Of a stretch of DNA of 64,000 bases, positions 38,723 to 51,240 are shown one piece after another. The DNA is taken from contig NC_066286.1 in assembly GCF_905404315.1 (NCBI RefSeq), positions 9,183,501 to 9,247,500 of the forward strand, in the 5' to 3' direction. The notes beneath the pieces were generated by a model. The model was not told the origin of the DNA and did no database searches. It saw only the letters and a program-made list of their open reading frames with translations. This stretch comes from Leptidea sinapis (lineage: Eukaryota; Arthropoda; Insecta; Lepidoptera; Pieridae). A program made the position numbers and the translations under genes. Every line of letters starts with the position of its first letter. Within the stretch, counting starts at the first letter, position 1.

Positions 38723-40344
38723 TGAGTGTCTGAGTGTTCGGGACTTGTCTTTTTTATATATTTAGATTATCCTGTTATTATTTTAAGTAAACATACATAC
38801 TGACCTTGGATACTTATTTTAAAGCTTTGCAGTGCCCCTTACGTGGTAAAGTATTTTTAAAAGAAAGCTTTAAAAATATATAGTACACTACAAAAATATA
38901 GTAGGTATATTATATAGAAAATGAAAAATAAAAGATATTTGTTATGTATTTATTTTTATAAAAACTATACTCCTTGGCACTTCTTGTGCTTTTTAACATT
39001 TTCTGTCCAAAATAAATGTGTCATATGCTTTACCATACAGCGAATGCATTGACGACTGCACTGCCTTAGAAAAATTACCAGGGCCTTATAATTTATTATT
39101 TAGTTCTAACAACTGATTTCAAATAGGCATTGTTAGGAGTTCTGAGCATCTGTTATATTGCTGTCGCACTTTAGTGATACCGCCAAAGAGATAAAAAAAC
39201 TTTTGCAAAACTATAATCTTTCGCAGAAACGGTCTATAGTTTTATTGAAACAAAATATTTTCGTAGGAATACCAAAAGGCATCTGTATCGTCGTAAAATT
39301 ATTATCAATATCTACTTTAGTGGGTAATTGGATTTATGGTTATAAAATTCCGCCAACAACACAAATATTTTTATGTAATAAGGTAGATCTAGTGAGGCTA
39401 CTAAGTCTCCACCTTTGCTTATAGACAAAGGAAACGTAATACCTAGGAAAAAGATCGTAAATCGAATGGAACCTTCTGAAGTTGAGATAAAAACTTGCAT
39501 TACAGCGAGTTACTTATCACAAAATATCTAAATAAATAGTTTGTGTAAATTAAAGCCATATCGGTTCCTTACCAATGATTCTTTCTTTAACCGCAGAAAA
39601 TTCCATACCTACCTACTGCAAGACACGTCCGGAGAGGATGGCTTTTTTTGTAAACTTATTAATTTTACTAATTTTTATTTCATGTCAGCAGTTCCTTCAT
39701 AAATATTTTTGAATTCTGTGAGCTCATTTCATACTAAATGTAACGTTATTAATGTTTTAATGTTATAATTTCATTTTAAGTGTGATTTTATCTCATTGGT
39801 GTTTTGAAAATAGTAGATAAGTTTATGTTGTCAAATAAATAAACAACATTGTCTGGTTTCCATTTAAATAAAAACTACTTGATTTCAAAAAAAATATGCT
39901 TTTAATTATTTCATTAATTAATTAAGTAATTTTCCCGTAACAACTTATAGTTCCGCCGTAAGAAAAAATTATCTAGAGAGAAAAGTTGTTAATGCTTTTG
40001 ACCACATCACACATTATACTTTTCAAAGAGAACAAAGGCATAAAGAGTACTTATTTCTATAATTCAATAAAAAAAAATCAGTCATACGGTCGGTCCTGTT
40101 TTCGGGGATTTTGATTACATTACATTTACATATTATATTGATGATATACCACTTTAAGTTATTAGTTTAAATATATACTAATGATGTGTATGCAAAGATG
40201 CGGATTGACGCATCGGTGCAGTCTCGTTACTATTTTTAGTATTCTTTTGATTAATCACTTCTTCTTTTTTAAGTCACGCAAGACGTTTGAGTATATTTGG
40301 TGCATCACTTTACATATTACCTACATTGTATAAAATATAACAAA
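38723..40344. other. Intergenic, nothing recognised
   Basis: AT-rich; several short ORFs with no coding character. No supported feature. Confidence 0.45.
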
Positions 40345-40540
40345 CTAGCTGACCCCACAGACGTTGCTCTGTACATAATAAATTAAATACTGTTTTTTAT
40401 TAATTTGTCAATAATATTTCATAACATCAAGAATTACTTCGTAAAATATGCTCCCTGTTGTTATAATGAATTTGTTTCACAGCAGAACCGTCAAACAGTG
40501 AGTCAATAAATTCTCTCATAGAAATATGTCCATACAAAAC
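40345..40540 (-). mobile_element. Helitron H1, 3' half only
   Basis: 'CTAGctgaccccacagacgt' at the left (3' end on the reverse strand) and 'agtcaataaattctctcata' inside; the copy breaks off after about 195 bases. Confidence 0.75.
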
Positions 40541-41277
40541 AAATATTGGATATAAAAATAATTATTGGTCCCAAATCGAAATAAGACCTTTCCTATCTCA
40601 CAAGTTGGACTAAAATGCACTCCGTAAAGTAGTCACCATTAAAATTAAAGTTCACTGGAAACAAAGTAAAAATTACTAGTTACTTAAGTAAAAAAAAACA
40701 TCAGGACACTGGATTATATATATATATATATATTAATATAATGCTCACACTGCAAATTGAAAAGATTTAAAAAAGTAGCAATGAGATTCTTGCAACTTCT
40801 TTTTAAAGCTGTACTTTTCCGAAGCGGTGCTAAAATCTTTTACATTCATTAGTCGAACTGAGTGAATAAAATGTTTTCTTCCTGTCTTTCTATCCTTATA
40901 TCTTTCTGGTTTTTTTTACATAAAAGAGGAGGCAAGAGGCTCACAATATGGAAAGTGCTGAAGAAGCCGCGCATGGACATTCTGAATACCAGGAGTCAAC
41001 TCGAGCTGCAAGATGCTGGCGAGCCATGGTGGGCACTTACCAACAGATGACACCCATGACTTTTTTAGCTATTAGGTACTTAGGTATGTAGGTAGATTAT
41101 TTGTGAAGTGTTTAATATTTGTTATCTAATTGGTCCTACGTCGCAATTATTTTAGTGGGAACTCGCATAAAACCGGTTTTAGTGAAACGATTGTAGCACT
41201 TAACTGTATCACGCGAAAACCAACGTTCTTTACAAGACCGACTTACTGTATTGTAATATAATATAATATTGACACAC

Positions 41278-41430
41278 TTTTTTACACAAATTATCTTGCC
41301 CCAAGTTAAGCATATATAGCCTGTGATATGGGTTACAAGACAACGATATATTTAATATACTTACTTAAACTTACATAAATTCATATGAACATACTTATAA
41401 ACATACATACTAACCACTCGGCTATACAGG
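41278..41430 (-). mobile_element. tRNA-derived SINE, family 1, internally deleted
   Basis: The tail 'tgccccaagttaagcatata' and the last part of the head 'taaccactcggctatacagg' are present; the B box and middle are gone. Confidence 0.75.
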
Positions 41431-41702
41431 CTATGTAATGACATGTCATACCTATCTATATTGATTTTATGAGTATTTAAACTTAGTTAAAGGAAGACAT
41501 GGCGATATTTTCTCTTAGTGCAAAGCAATGACAAACTAGTTACGGAAAAGTCTAAAACAAATATTTTTTGTTTAGTCACGAATAACTTCCTACTTATCTA
41601 TCGAAAAAAGACATCATTTGCGTTTCACAATGTACCTACTTACAAATAGCTGGTATCTACTAGGTGAGCGCCATTTAAATATATATTATATTATATATAT
41701 TA

Positions 41703-41999
41703 CTAGCTGACCCAGCAAACGTTGTATTGCCGATCTTAAAATCGCGATACCAAAGTAACTGTTGATCGTAGATGGGTGAAAATTTGAAGTTGTATGTATT
41801 TCTTAATGCTGACTCATAATCAAACAAATTAAAAAAAAATTGGCGTGGACCACCCTTAACATTTAGGGAGATGAAGAATAGATGTTGTCCGAATCTCAGA
41901 CCTACCCAATATGCACTCAAAATTTCATGAGAATCGATCAAGCTGTTTCGAAGGAGTTCAACTACAAAACACCGCGATATGAGAATTTTATATATTAGA
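41703..41999 (-). mobile_element. Non-autonomous Helitron, family H2, full length
   Basis: 5' TCTAATATATAAAATTCTCA (right side), 3' aacgtttgctgggtcagCTAG (left side) followed by T. Internal 'ttgggtaggtctgagattcg' and 'taagggtggtccacgccaat'. Related: 45367-45816 and 50158-50477. Confidence 0.85.
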
Positions 42000-43340
42000 T
42001 TAGTATATTTTTCAATTGTGACTACTCGCCAATTGAAAAATATATATTTATGTCTCTCAAAATACATATTTGTGAGTACAACATTCTATAGTTATTTTCT
42101 GTTTTTAGCGTAAATTGCATCAACAAACTACTTATAGAGAATTATTTATGTTTAAATTAAAAGAGTTACGCCTTAAGAAGGTTTACTTCAAAAACTGGAT
42201 CTCTGTTAGACGTAACAACACAACCATTCAGCGGCAATTCACGGCTGAATGAATAGCTTGTAGAGCATTAGTTCAATAATCATTAATTATTATGATGTAG
42301 CGTGCGGACACAGAAATGTGTTCCACAATAGATCCGTATTGATTACCTGGGTATTTACTCATCGGTAACGAGGAATAAAAGTGTCCATTTTCAATATAAG
42401 CGATGCGAGGTTTACTGACTTATAAATTAATTGTAATGTAGCTGTAAGTTAGTATGCAAGATCATAACCAACAACGAATAGCAAAGTTTTCTCCAGTTTT
42501 CCTGGAATCCTCCCCCTAACACCATAATTTTGTATAAGTTTATAAGCTTAATAAAGTTTGATCCCCCAACTCGTAGATAGGGATAAAGAAATAAGTTTTC
42601 TGATACCTAGAAATAAGCATTAAATTGTTAATTGCTTCTACTAATTAGATAGTAACCTCTCATGTAAATATTTAATAGTAAGTAGTATATGTACCTATTA
42701 TATTTACAAACTACATTATGTAAAAACAAATTATGTAACTACAAATGTCAAATATGATTATTTCTCTTCTACTTCCATTTCCAGTTGTTTGTAATTTGCA
42801 GTAGTTATTGGAAATCTGCAGTAGTTTTCAGGTCAAGTAGGTCTTTAGAGTTCTGAGCACTCCCTGAAAAAAGATCAAGATCAATTAGCTCTTTGACGAT
42901 CTAGCGCTGTGCTAAGAATGTATTTATTAAAAATATGTACATAGCTTGTCGATATATTGTATATATTATAGTCGATATATTATATGTTTGAAATTAAAGG
43001 TATTAAATACGTTTCAAGATTTGCATTGTAGACACACATACAACGCGTTAAATTGTAATATTATATGTGTTGCTTTTACGACATAAGTACGTGACCGATC
43101 TATTATAAAAAACACATCCATAAAGAAGAGACAATCGACGACTGTAAGGTTCTAAAGTCATAACTCGTCAACAACGCAGATTGTTTATAATTACCCCGAT
43201 AAACCTTCACGCCGAGTGAATGCAACTCGACGAAGCCAGTGCGCCGACGCCAAACATTCGTTTCGAAACACCAGTCGTTCTTCAACACGTGAGCCGATAA
43301 CGCGTACACTTGCTCGCAATGTTCTAAACAAAACGCTGCA
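42000..43340. other. Intergenic / upstream of the PH-like gene
   Basis: AT-rich; from about 43180 the sequence becomes richer in CG dinucleotides, which fits a short promoter or 5'UTR for the gene starting at 43341. No defined element seen. Confidence 0.4.
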
Positions 43341-43754
43341 ATGCCGGCTTATATCAAGTCCACGCACGGATCGATGCGTTTTGGACCTGGCACCACGAAG
43401 ATTGCTCTCGATGCCGTCGTCAAATCGGGATTCCTAGTTCTAATAGGACCAGGGGGAATTCGGCAGCACGTGAGAGTTGTAGTATACAGGACTTCACTGG
43501 AGCATTTCGCTGTGATATACCCGAGAAAGCATCTGACAAAGGCTTTGGGGGTAGTGAACTTAAAGAAAACAGCTGTTGAACGCGTTGATAGCAACAACGA
43601 GTTTTTCATCAGGCAAAAAGGTTACGACGATACAATATGGGCTAGATTTTTATGCTCAGAACGCGACATAGATGCATGGATATCTGCATTCACTTGTCAT
43701 TTGATAAATGTATGTCACAGTAGTCTTCCAGTGTTGACAGAGGTGGAAGAATAA
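43341..43754 (+). CDS. Small intronless gene, PH-like single-domain protein
   Basis: 137 codons, ATG with G at -3. The sequence reads like one pleckstrin-homology-type fold: FLVLIGPGG (31-39) and RQHVRVVVYRTSLEHFAVIY (41-60) as strands 1-3, GVVNLKKTAVERV (70-82), NEFFIRQKGYDDTIWARFLC (86-105), and a C-terminal helix ERDIDAWISAFTCHLI with the Trp (113) expected in a PH helix. No signal peptide or membrane segment. Codon use is GC-richer than the flanks, the frame is intact, and AATAAA follows at 44100-44105. The PH call rests on pattern, not on a recognised orthologue; PTB-like folds are an alternative. Known PH domains bind phosphoinositides or proteins, but I cannot name a partner. No introns, so a retrocopy is possible. 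Confidence 0.6.
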   Translation: MPAYIKSTHGSMRFGPGTTKIALDAVVKSGFLVLIGPGGIRQHVRVVVYRTSLEHFAVIYPRKHLTKALGVVNLKKTAVERVDSNNEFFIRQKGYDDTIWARFLCSERDIDAWISAFTCHLINVCHSSLPVLTEVEE

Positions 43755-44105
43755 AACGAAACAAATTGAATTAATTGAGGCTGTGAATTTGCAATGGGTT
43801 TAAGTGAAAGTTGATTTTTTGCTAGACCCGAGATAGCTCTTCAATATTGAACAGTGAAGTGTAAAGCTGTGAAAGTTTTGTGACTATTTCGTGTATATAT
43901 AGTTAGATGTTAGTAACGATTCTTGTCACAATAACATATTAAATTGTGTTTGATTGTAAGTAATACTTTAGATATGATTACTTGGTCATTAATTCAAACA
44001 ATGTCACGAAAGCCCTTATTCTAACTTGTGAACTTATTTTAGCATGTGGCCGGTTACAAGGTGGGCGTTAGTACGTATGTTTTTATAAAGTTACTAAGAA
44101 ATAAA
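43755..44105 (+). other. Likely 3'UTR of the PH-like gene
   Basis: Unique AT-rich sequence from the stop codon to AATAAA at 44100-44105; no repeat present. Confidence 0.5.
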
Positions 44106-44429
44106 TAATGATAAATATTTAAAGTACAGTTTCTTTTTCATATTTTTAGTTTCCCACTTCTTTTTATACGAAGCTTTGATCAGTGAAATGTTTGGCCTAG
44201 CCCTCTCCTTAAGTAATATATTTTATTAAATTGATTCCACTTAGGCCCCTATTGCTTCTATGAGCTCTGTCAGACCAGAGTAATATGTAATATAGGTTCA
44301 AAGGTTATTTTCGAGTTTCTAAGAAACCAAAACGGGAGATTGCTAAAAGCCTCCGCTTTTATATTTAACATTGATAGGCAAAGCCTAGAGCAGGCCTATT
44401 GTTATCACCTTTTTTTATGTCCTCTTCCT

Positions 44430-44765
44430 TTTTTATTTGTCCTCGAGAACAAACGAGCATACGGGTCACCCGATGGTAAGTGATCACCGCAGCCCATATT
44501 CTCTTATAACACTAGAGGAATCACAAGAGTTCATAATCATCATCATCAGCCGGAAGACGTCCACTGCTGGACAAAGGAATCCCCCAAAGATTTCCACGAT
44601 GATCGGTCCTTCTCTGCACAAGAGCGTTGCCGACCTTACAAAGCGTGGAATAAATACACAATATGCATTCGAAAATTGAAATAACATTGGTATGTCGCAG
44701 GCGAGGATCGAACCTGGACACCATGGTGAGAGTCAACAGTTCAACCTAACTCGCCATCGACGCTT
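44430..44765 (+). mobile_element. SINE-like repeat, family 4, with a LINE 3' end inserted
   Basis: 'aacgagcatacgggtcaccc', 'aatcacaagag', then the insert 44530-44616, then 'cacaagagcgttgccgacct' and 'gcgaggatcgaacctggaca'. The last is a B-box-like motif read on the reverse strand. Confidence 0.75.
44530..44616 (-). mobile_element. RTE-like LINE 3' end, 8-bp target duplication
   Basis: 'ttcataatcatcatcatcag' (tail) and 'gacgtccactgctggacaaa'. The 8 bases cacaagag stand on both sides (44522-44529 and 44617-44624). A recent-looking, 87-base insertion. Confidence 0.8.
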
Positions 44766-45366
44766 TTGAGTTTTGAATCGTATGTGTCACATATTAAATA
44801 TTAGGGCAAAGTGCTTCATTTAAAATAATATACATTCGAATAATACAGAACTTAGATGATAATTTTAATATTGGAATGAAACGGTTATATAGGGAACTAT
44901 AATTTTAGATAAAAGTAGAATGAATTCCATAATTATGTTCCAATTATACCTACAATTCTAGATGAACAAGAGATATCACTTATTAATATAAAACAAAGTC
45001 CACCACCGCGTCTGTCTATTCGCGATAAACTCAAAACAACTGCACTGATTTTCGTGCTGTTTTCGTCGTCGGAAAAAATAAGCCGTCTGGGAGCTTTCTT
45101 AACTTATTTATTCTAAGGGAAGACAGCATTTTCTTTGGGCTCGATGGGCTATTATAACAAATGAATGAATCGTGGAATTGTGTATTTTATATAGGACTAT
45201 CGAAAAGTCCGCGATGGCATAATAATATGTCTATCACTTAAGTCTTAAGGATAACATACTTTATCCATTTTAATACTATAAAAAAATAGCAATTATAAAG
45301 CGGTAATGTAAAACCTGTATACCTACACAAATACGGTATCAATATCACTTTTAATTCTATATATTA

Positions 45367-45816
45367 CTAGCTGACCCAGCAAACGTTGTATTGCTATATA
45401 AAGTAATAAAAAAAAATTTTGGGGTGTAAAAAGTAGATGCAACTGATTCTCAGACCTACCAAATGTATCGTACTACAATCATTATTGTAAGTATTGATCC
45501 ATTGCCATGTTGCAACCCTATAGCGGATTTGTGGATGGAAAAGAATACTATAAAAATCGCGATACAAAAATAGGGGTTATTCGTCGAGGGTTGAAAATTT
45601 AGGGCTGTATGTATTTTTTTTTGCTATAAAAATACGTCAATAAAAAAAAATTAGAGGTATTTAGGGACCACCCTTAACATGTAGGGGGATAAAAAATAGA
45701 TAGTAGCCGATTCACAGACCTACTGAATATGCTTATAAAATTTGGTAAAAATCAGTAAAGCTGTTTCGGGGGAGTAAGGTAACTAACATTGTGACACGAG
45801 AATTTTATATATAAGA
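45367..45816 (-). mobile_element. Helitron, family H2, longer copy
   Basis: 3' end 'CTAGctgacccagcaaacgt' at left; 5' end TCTTATATATAAAATTCTCG at right. About 450 bases; the block 'cagacctac(c/t)aatatg' occurs twice, suggesting an internal duplication. Confidence 0.8.
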
Positions 45817-46657
45817 TAAAATCATTTAGAAATACGTTTTTGTTTCATTTTTAACTTAACTTTGGTTAGGTACACATTTCCGATGACATCCTACATTATT
45901 CCCGAATACTTACATATTTTTTTTTTATATTGACAGAACATCGTCTGTTGGGTCAGTTGTAATTATATTAGTCATTTAATAATATTATAACCAAATTCGA
46001 AATTGCTATTGCCAAAAGAAGAAAAAAAAAAAAAATTCGAAATTTTTTTGAATATAAAAAAAAAATTAACATATGTTGTATAATTACTTAGTTACCAACC
46101 TATTTTAAATTTCAAGAAAAGAAAATAATTTACACAAATTCATAGAAATCCAAAGTCTATTAAATTTTTTATTTTTTTGAGCATTGGTAACGAGATCATC
46201 AGTTTAATCAAAATAATCAATGACCGTCTATAGTTCGTGATTGAAAATAATATAATTAAAAAAAAAACATTTTGCATGTATGTGAAATAAATTTCGTAAT
46301 ATAGGTTAAGGGGCCATTTTTGAGAAGATACAATGCTTTAATATGTCAAGTCCTTAATAATGCCGTAGATGTTTTTCTAATAAAAATAAAAAATAGTATC
46401 CTTCGAGGCAAAGAAACACAAGAAAAAATGGCCGTTTCGAAGTGTTTTAGATTGTGAATTTCGAAATTAATTATTGTAACTAATTATTTAGAAATGTGTT
46501 TTGGAGAATTTGCACATCATAAATGTGGCAAATATGTACTTTATAATAAATATTTATGTAACATCAATCTAACATGCTTATATAAATAAAAATTTTGACT
46601 TTGAAATATATTGGACGGTATCATATTATTCATATAGGCTGCAGTAATAGGTACGTA
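45817..46657. other. Intergenic
   Basis: Contains only an isolated Helitron 3' end at 45935-45963 ('cagaacatcgtctgttgggt'). The rest is AT-rich and unrecognised. Confidence 0.5.
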
Positions 46658-46757
46658 ACTAGGTCAAACTAAAAGTTTTGCGTAACTTAAAAAAACAACA
46701 TGTTATTTAACCAAAATATTATATTTATTGCTTTTCAAAATACTCTCCTTTACACTT

Positions 46758-49135
46758 TATTTATTTATTTACTAATAATCCAACAGGTTTATATACCATT
46801 ACAATAGACTTACAAATAGTTTTACAAATATGCCAATTTAGGATTAAGAATAATAGTTACAAAACTTTAATAGGTATACATCTGTTATTTAATGCTAATA
46901 TTATTACATACGTTAATAATAATATTATTTAAGAGGTGTGTGTGTGTGTGTGTATAGTGTAGGTGAGTGAGGGTGTAGGTGATTGAGTGTTTTCGTGTTT
47001 ATGTTATACAATTTTATTTTCGTGTGTTTTAAGTATTGAGATTTCGTGTAAAAAGCGTTGCTTAGACGTCGCAAAAATGTCAGTACCTGCGTACTCGGTA
47101 TTATATAAGTATGTTATACGTTTTAAAATATTGTTCTGGGCATAATTTGTAGTTACTTGGGGGACGTGAAACAAGGAAGTGTGACGGGTTCTGTAGTCCG
47201 GTACGCTTAGATATATAGATTCTAATAATTCCGAACAGTCTATAAGGTTATTCCATAACATATGGAGTAACAGTATATCGCTTTTTTTCCGCCGTATAAA
47301 CAGAGGTTCCATTCTAAAGCGTCCACAGACATCGTCATAGGTGTCGAAATGAGAGTAATCCTTGAAGCACAAGAATCTGACAAACTTCTTCTGTATAGAC
47401 TCAATTTTGTTTATATGTACTGCATTGTGAGGTGACCAAATACATGATGCATAATCAAGGATACTCCTTGCGTATGTTGAGTACAGAGTTTTCATGCATG
47501 TTATATTTGTAAAAGAACTACATGTACGTTTGATAAATCCGAGTCGTTTAAGAGCTCCATTAGTTATAATTTCAATGTGTTCAGACATAGTTAATTTAGA
47601 GTCCAGTGTAACACCAAGATCCCAAACTGACTTTACTTCTTTTATTAAGGAGTCACCCATCTTGTACGTAAATTTAATCGGACATTTTTGCCTCGTGAAT
47701 GTTATTTTTTGGCACTTGCTGCCATTTATACATATGCGATTCTTCGTGTAATATACTGCCAGATTATTCAAATCCTTTTGTATGAGATGACAGTCTGTAG
47801 TTGAATCAATGGCATAGTAAATTTTCTTATCATCTGCATACATCAAGAAACGTGCGTGTTTAAAACAGATAAATATGTCAAATAAGTATACATTATACAG
47901 CAATGGTCCTAAAATAGATCCCTGTGGAACTCCAGATAACACATATATAAAATCACTTTTGGCACCACCCAGAACTACAGCCTGTCTTCTGTTTATTATG
48001 TAGGAGTAAAGCCATCTATGTAAATCACCTCTTATACCAAGTGGATATAATTTTTTTTGCAGAATAATGTGATCCACGCGGTCAAAAGCCTTTTCAAAAT
48101 CCGTATAAGATAACATCCACCTGTTTTCCTTTACTCATTTTATCGACAGTGTAATTAACAAGCACAGACAAGTTTGTAAGAGTAGAGCGCCTCTTCATGA
48201 AACCATGTTGTTCTGGTGGTAAAAATTTATGTACGAGAGGTGTAATACGCTTCTGTATTACAATCTCGAAAATTTTTGCCATCGAGTTGAGGATTGATAT
48301 AGGTCTGTAGTTAACGATCTGGTTTCGTTGTCCAGTTTTGTATATTGGCACAATGAGGGCCTCTTTCCATTTTCCAGGGAACTCTCCGTAACGATTAACA
48401 GACAAGGTAAATATAATCGATAAAAGTAAAGCTAAAGTATCGGTACAATTTTTAAGAAACACTGGAGGTATTCCATCACTGCCCGTGCCCTTATTTATTT
48501 TGAGTGATTTCAGAATGCGTTTTATTTCATGTGCATCTACTGATATTTTCGATATAAGTTCGTTGTTTAGGCAACCCGATGGAAGTTCATAATCATCATA
48601 GGAATCTGCGGGATTTTCAAAAACACTTTTGAAGTGTTGACTAAAAGCAGAGCATATCTCGGTCTCATTATTGAAATCTTTTCCGTTGTATGACATAGTG
48701 TTAGGATGACCTATATTACCCGTTCTTAGGGATTTAACGTATGACCATAAACGGGTAGGATCTTTATTGATATATTCTTGCATACGATCGATATAAAATT
48801 TAAAACATTTTTTTTTTTGTAAAAGTTTTTGTCTTGAACGAAGTAAGCAAAATTCATCGAAATCTAGCGGATTTTTATATTTTTTCCATTTTTTGTGAAG
48901 TTTTAATTTATCTTTTACCACGTGTATAAATGCTCTACTATACCAGCATGGAAATTTTTTTGATGATTTATTTGTAATTCAGGTGTGAACAGAGCTATCA
49001 GATTATTAATCTGCTTATAGAATATATCAAGTATGTCGTTGATGTTGTCTCCTAGTAGAGTGTTATGCCAGTTTATTTTGGAAAGGCCTTCATTTATTTC
49101 AATAAAGTTTGATCTATGAAAATTAAAGCGAGAGC
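46758..49135 (-). pseudogene. Non-LTR retrotransposon (Jockey/CR1-like), 5'-truncated
   Basis: Reverse strand: connector WHNTLLGDNINDILDIFYKQ, then an RT domain with INKGTGSDGIPPVFLKN, NYRPISILNSMAKIFEIVIQ, EQHGFMKRRSTLTNLSVLVN, YTDFEKAFDRVDH, SGVPQGSILGPLLYNVYLFD and the active-site YADD, then the thumb and C-terminal LHMLWNNLIDCSELLESIYL. One frameshift near 48100 splits it, and a stop falls near 48920. The endonuclease domain is missing. The end at 47004 is followed by a 3'UTR with (GT)n and a (TAAA)n-type tail at 46757-46775. Most of the RT is intact, so the copy is not old. Confidence 0.85.
46937..46955. repeat. (GT)n microsatellite
   Basis: gtgtgtgtgtgtgtgtgt in the 3'UTR of the LINE. 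Confidence 0.9.
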
Positions 49136-49149
49136 TATCTCTCGCTTTA

Positions 49150-49925
49150 ATCGCTATCACTGCCTCTTTGGAATTGGTAAAAGTGAAACCTCTCATCAAA
49201 TCTTTGATTTTGGGGAAAATACAGAAATCACAGATGACGTGGTTGTACTTTTTCGGAAGCTAAAATGACATAGTTTTGTTGGCCGTATGTGAAGAAGGGT
49301 TGTCATGATGTAGGAAAACGCGGCTTTTTGGTCATCTTTCACGAACTTTTTTTAACACCATGGGAACACAAATGTTAGAATACCACTCTGTATTAACACT
49401 CTTTTGATCTTCAAGTGGAATTGTGCAGATGGGACTCGTAGCTGAGAAAAAAATGAGATAATTTTTTTACTAACGTTTCTTGCCTGCCTCACTTTTGTTG
49501 GCCTGTTCTCATTTTCAAACACTCAATCACAAGATTGCTGTTTTTTTTCGGGTTCAAAACAATAAATCCACGTTTCGTCTCCTGTGACAATGTCATTAAC
49601 AGCATAGAATGTCCGCTATCGTACTTCATTAGCATCTGTGAGCACCACTCCACGCGAGCCCGCTTCTGTTCATGAGGGATCTTACGACAGCAAAGTTTTA
49701 ATTTAATTCTTCGTGTATAAATTTCTGAATTTGGCTCATACCAATCCTCAATAGTCCTCGAATTCTCTCATAGGTAATCCGCGGCTTTTCTTCAATTAGC
49801 CGCTTAACAGTAGCCACATTATTTTCGTTGACGGCAGTTGAAGGCCGCCCTTCGCGAAATTCGTCATGTAAAGAAATCCGACCTCTCTCAAATTCAGCAA
49901 ACCATCGCCTCACGGTGCTTCTCTC
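49150..49925 (-). pseudogene. Mariner transposase, decayed
   Basis: Reverse strand: RRWFAEFERGRISLHDEFRE and GRPSTAVNENNVATVKRLIE (second HTH and linker), RARVEWCSQMLMKYDSGHS, LHHDNPSSHTANKTMSF (second catalytic block), FPKIKDLMRGFTFTNSKEAV. The first catalytic block reads QET where DET is expected, and there are several stops. Dead copy. Confidence 0.8.
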
Positions 49926-50157
49926 TCAAAAGCATTTTGAAGACGAGAACTTTTAAAATATTTTGATGTGTAATAAAAAACAATTGACAAATGATTTCCC
50001 GCCCATTGTTTTTTTTATTACTAAGAAGGTTGCAGCGTTTAAAAAAATATAACATTCGAAATTTAAATAGTTCCGATTAGCTAGAAGTGCAAAACTTTTA
50101 GTGTACACCATGTAAGCAGATACTAACGCTTATGAACTATAAGTTGTTCAAACGTAA

Positions 50158-50477
50158 TCTAATTTATAAAATTATCGTGTAATGGTGTTAAACTTTGAAC
50201 TCCTCCGGAACGGCTTGACCAATTCTATGAAATTTTGATTACATATTGGGTAGGTCTGAGAATCGGACAACGTCTATTTCCCCCCTAAATGTTAAGGGTG
50301 GTCGAAACACGTTTTTTTTTTAAATTTTTTTGACATTTTTTTTAAATTTGTTTGATTATGAGTCAGTATTAAAAATAACATAGTTACAACTTTAAATTTT
50401 CACCCATCTACGATCAACAGTTACTTTTGTATCGCGATTTTAATATCGGCAATACAACGTTTGCTGGGTCAGCTTGT
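50158..50477 (+). mobile_element. Helitron, family H2
   Basis: 5' TCTAATTTATAAAATTATCG; 3' acgtttgctgggtcagcttg, where the final CTAG has become CTTG. Internal 'ttgggtaggtctgagaatcg' and 'aaatgttaagggtggtcgaa' match the family. Confidence 0.8.
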
Positions 50478-51240
50478 ATATTATACATTTCGAGTTATAT
50501 TTAGATGCAAACCCTTTGGAATTCACGCTCTGTAAGAACCAGGACATTTCGCATGCGAAGTCTGCAGGTGCAATGATAAAATGCGATCATGGGAATGTTA
50601 AAGGGATCAAATTATGCGACCAACTTCCTTCTAGGTGTTGCCAACATGCCACCCATTTAGCAGCTAACAAGGTTGCATAGTTATTTCGTCTCGTTACGTC
50701 AAATGTAAAGATACAAGTAATTTTCACATAACTGTGGTATTTTTCTCTACGAACCTTAACATGACGACATCATTTTTTTCACATTTTTTCGATTTTTGAC
50801 AATGAAAGTGATTTGTCGTGCTACAACCCAAAGAGAATTTAAACACTACGTTCACTACAATCTTGTGGGATCTCTCCCAAAGGATCTCTCGTTTGTCGAA
50901 GATATTTTACTTCGATGGCAGTCCCTTATTAAAACAAAATTTTTCCGGGAGCGAGAGACTCCTAGACGAATAAGTGATTTGTGCGACGGTGCCTTTGATT
51001 TAGGCGATCGAGAATTCTAGTCACTAGGATTTGGAGCCAAAGATCTTTCATATTGGGAATACGATGATGTCAAAAGAAGCTATTATTTCGAACTGTAAAA
51101 CGAATATTACTTACACTCGAAAGTATTATAAGATCACAGATTTATGTTTAAAACGTACTTGCCAAAAGAATGAAGAATTCTCGGTTCAATTAAAGAATCT
51201 ATGAATTCAATTTAAATTGTTATTTTTAATTAAAAGTTTT
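50478..51240. other. Unrecognised stretch with two short open frames
   Basis: 50474-50680 and 50796-51020 are open on the plus strand. The second reads MKVICRATTQREFKHYVHYN and WQSLIKTKFFRERETPRRIS. Base composition is a little richer than the surroundings, so this may be a coding relic, but I recognise no family. Confidence 0.3.

Larger units (their letters stand above)
46658..50112 (-). mobile_element. Mariner transposon split by a LINE
   Basis: Terminal inverted repeats share ctaaaagttttgc (about 46668-46681 and its complement at 50089-50101). The transposase runs on the reverse strand: start region at 49913, middle to about 49150, and the last codons (KCKGEYFEKQ, stop) at 46757-46725. 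A LINE separates the last two parts. Confidence 0.8.

Noticed and set aside
50796..51020. 74-codon ORF (MTMKVICRATTQ...)
   Set aside because: It has some coding-like composition but no recognised family or transcript signals; described only as part of the unrecognised stretch.
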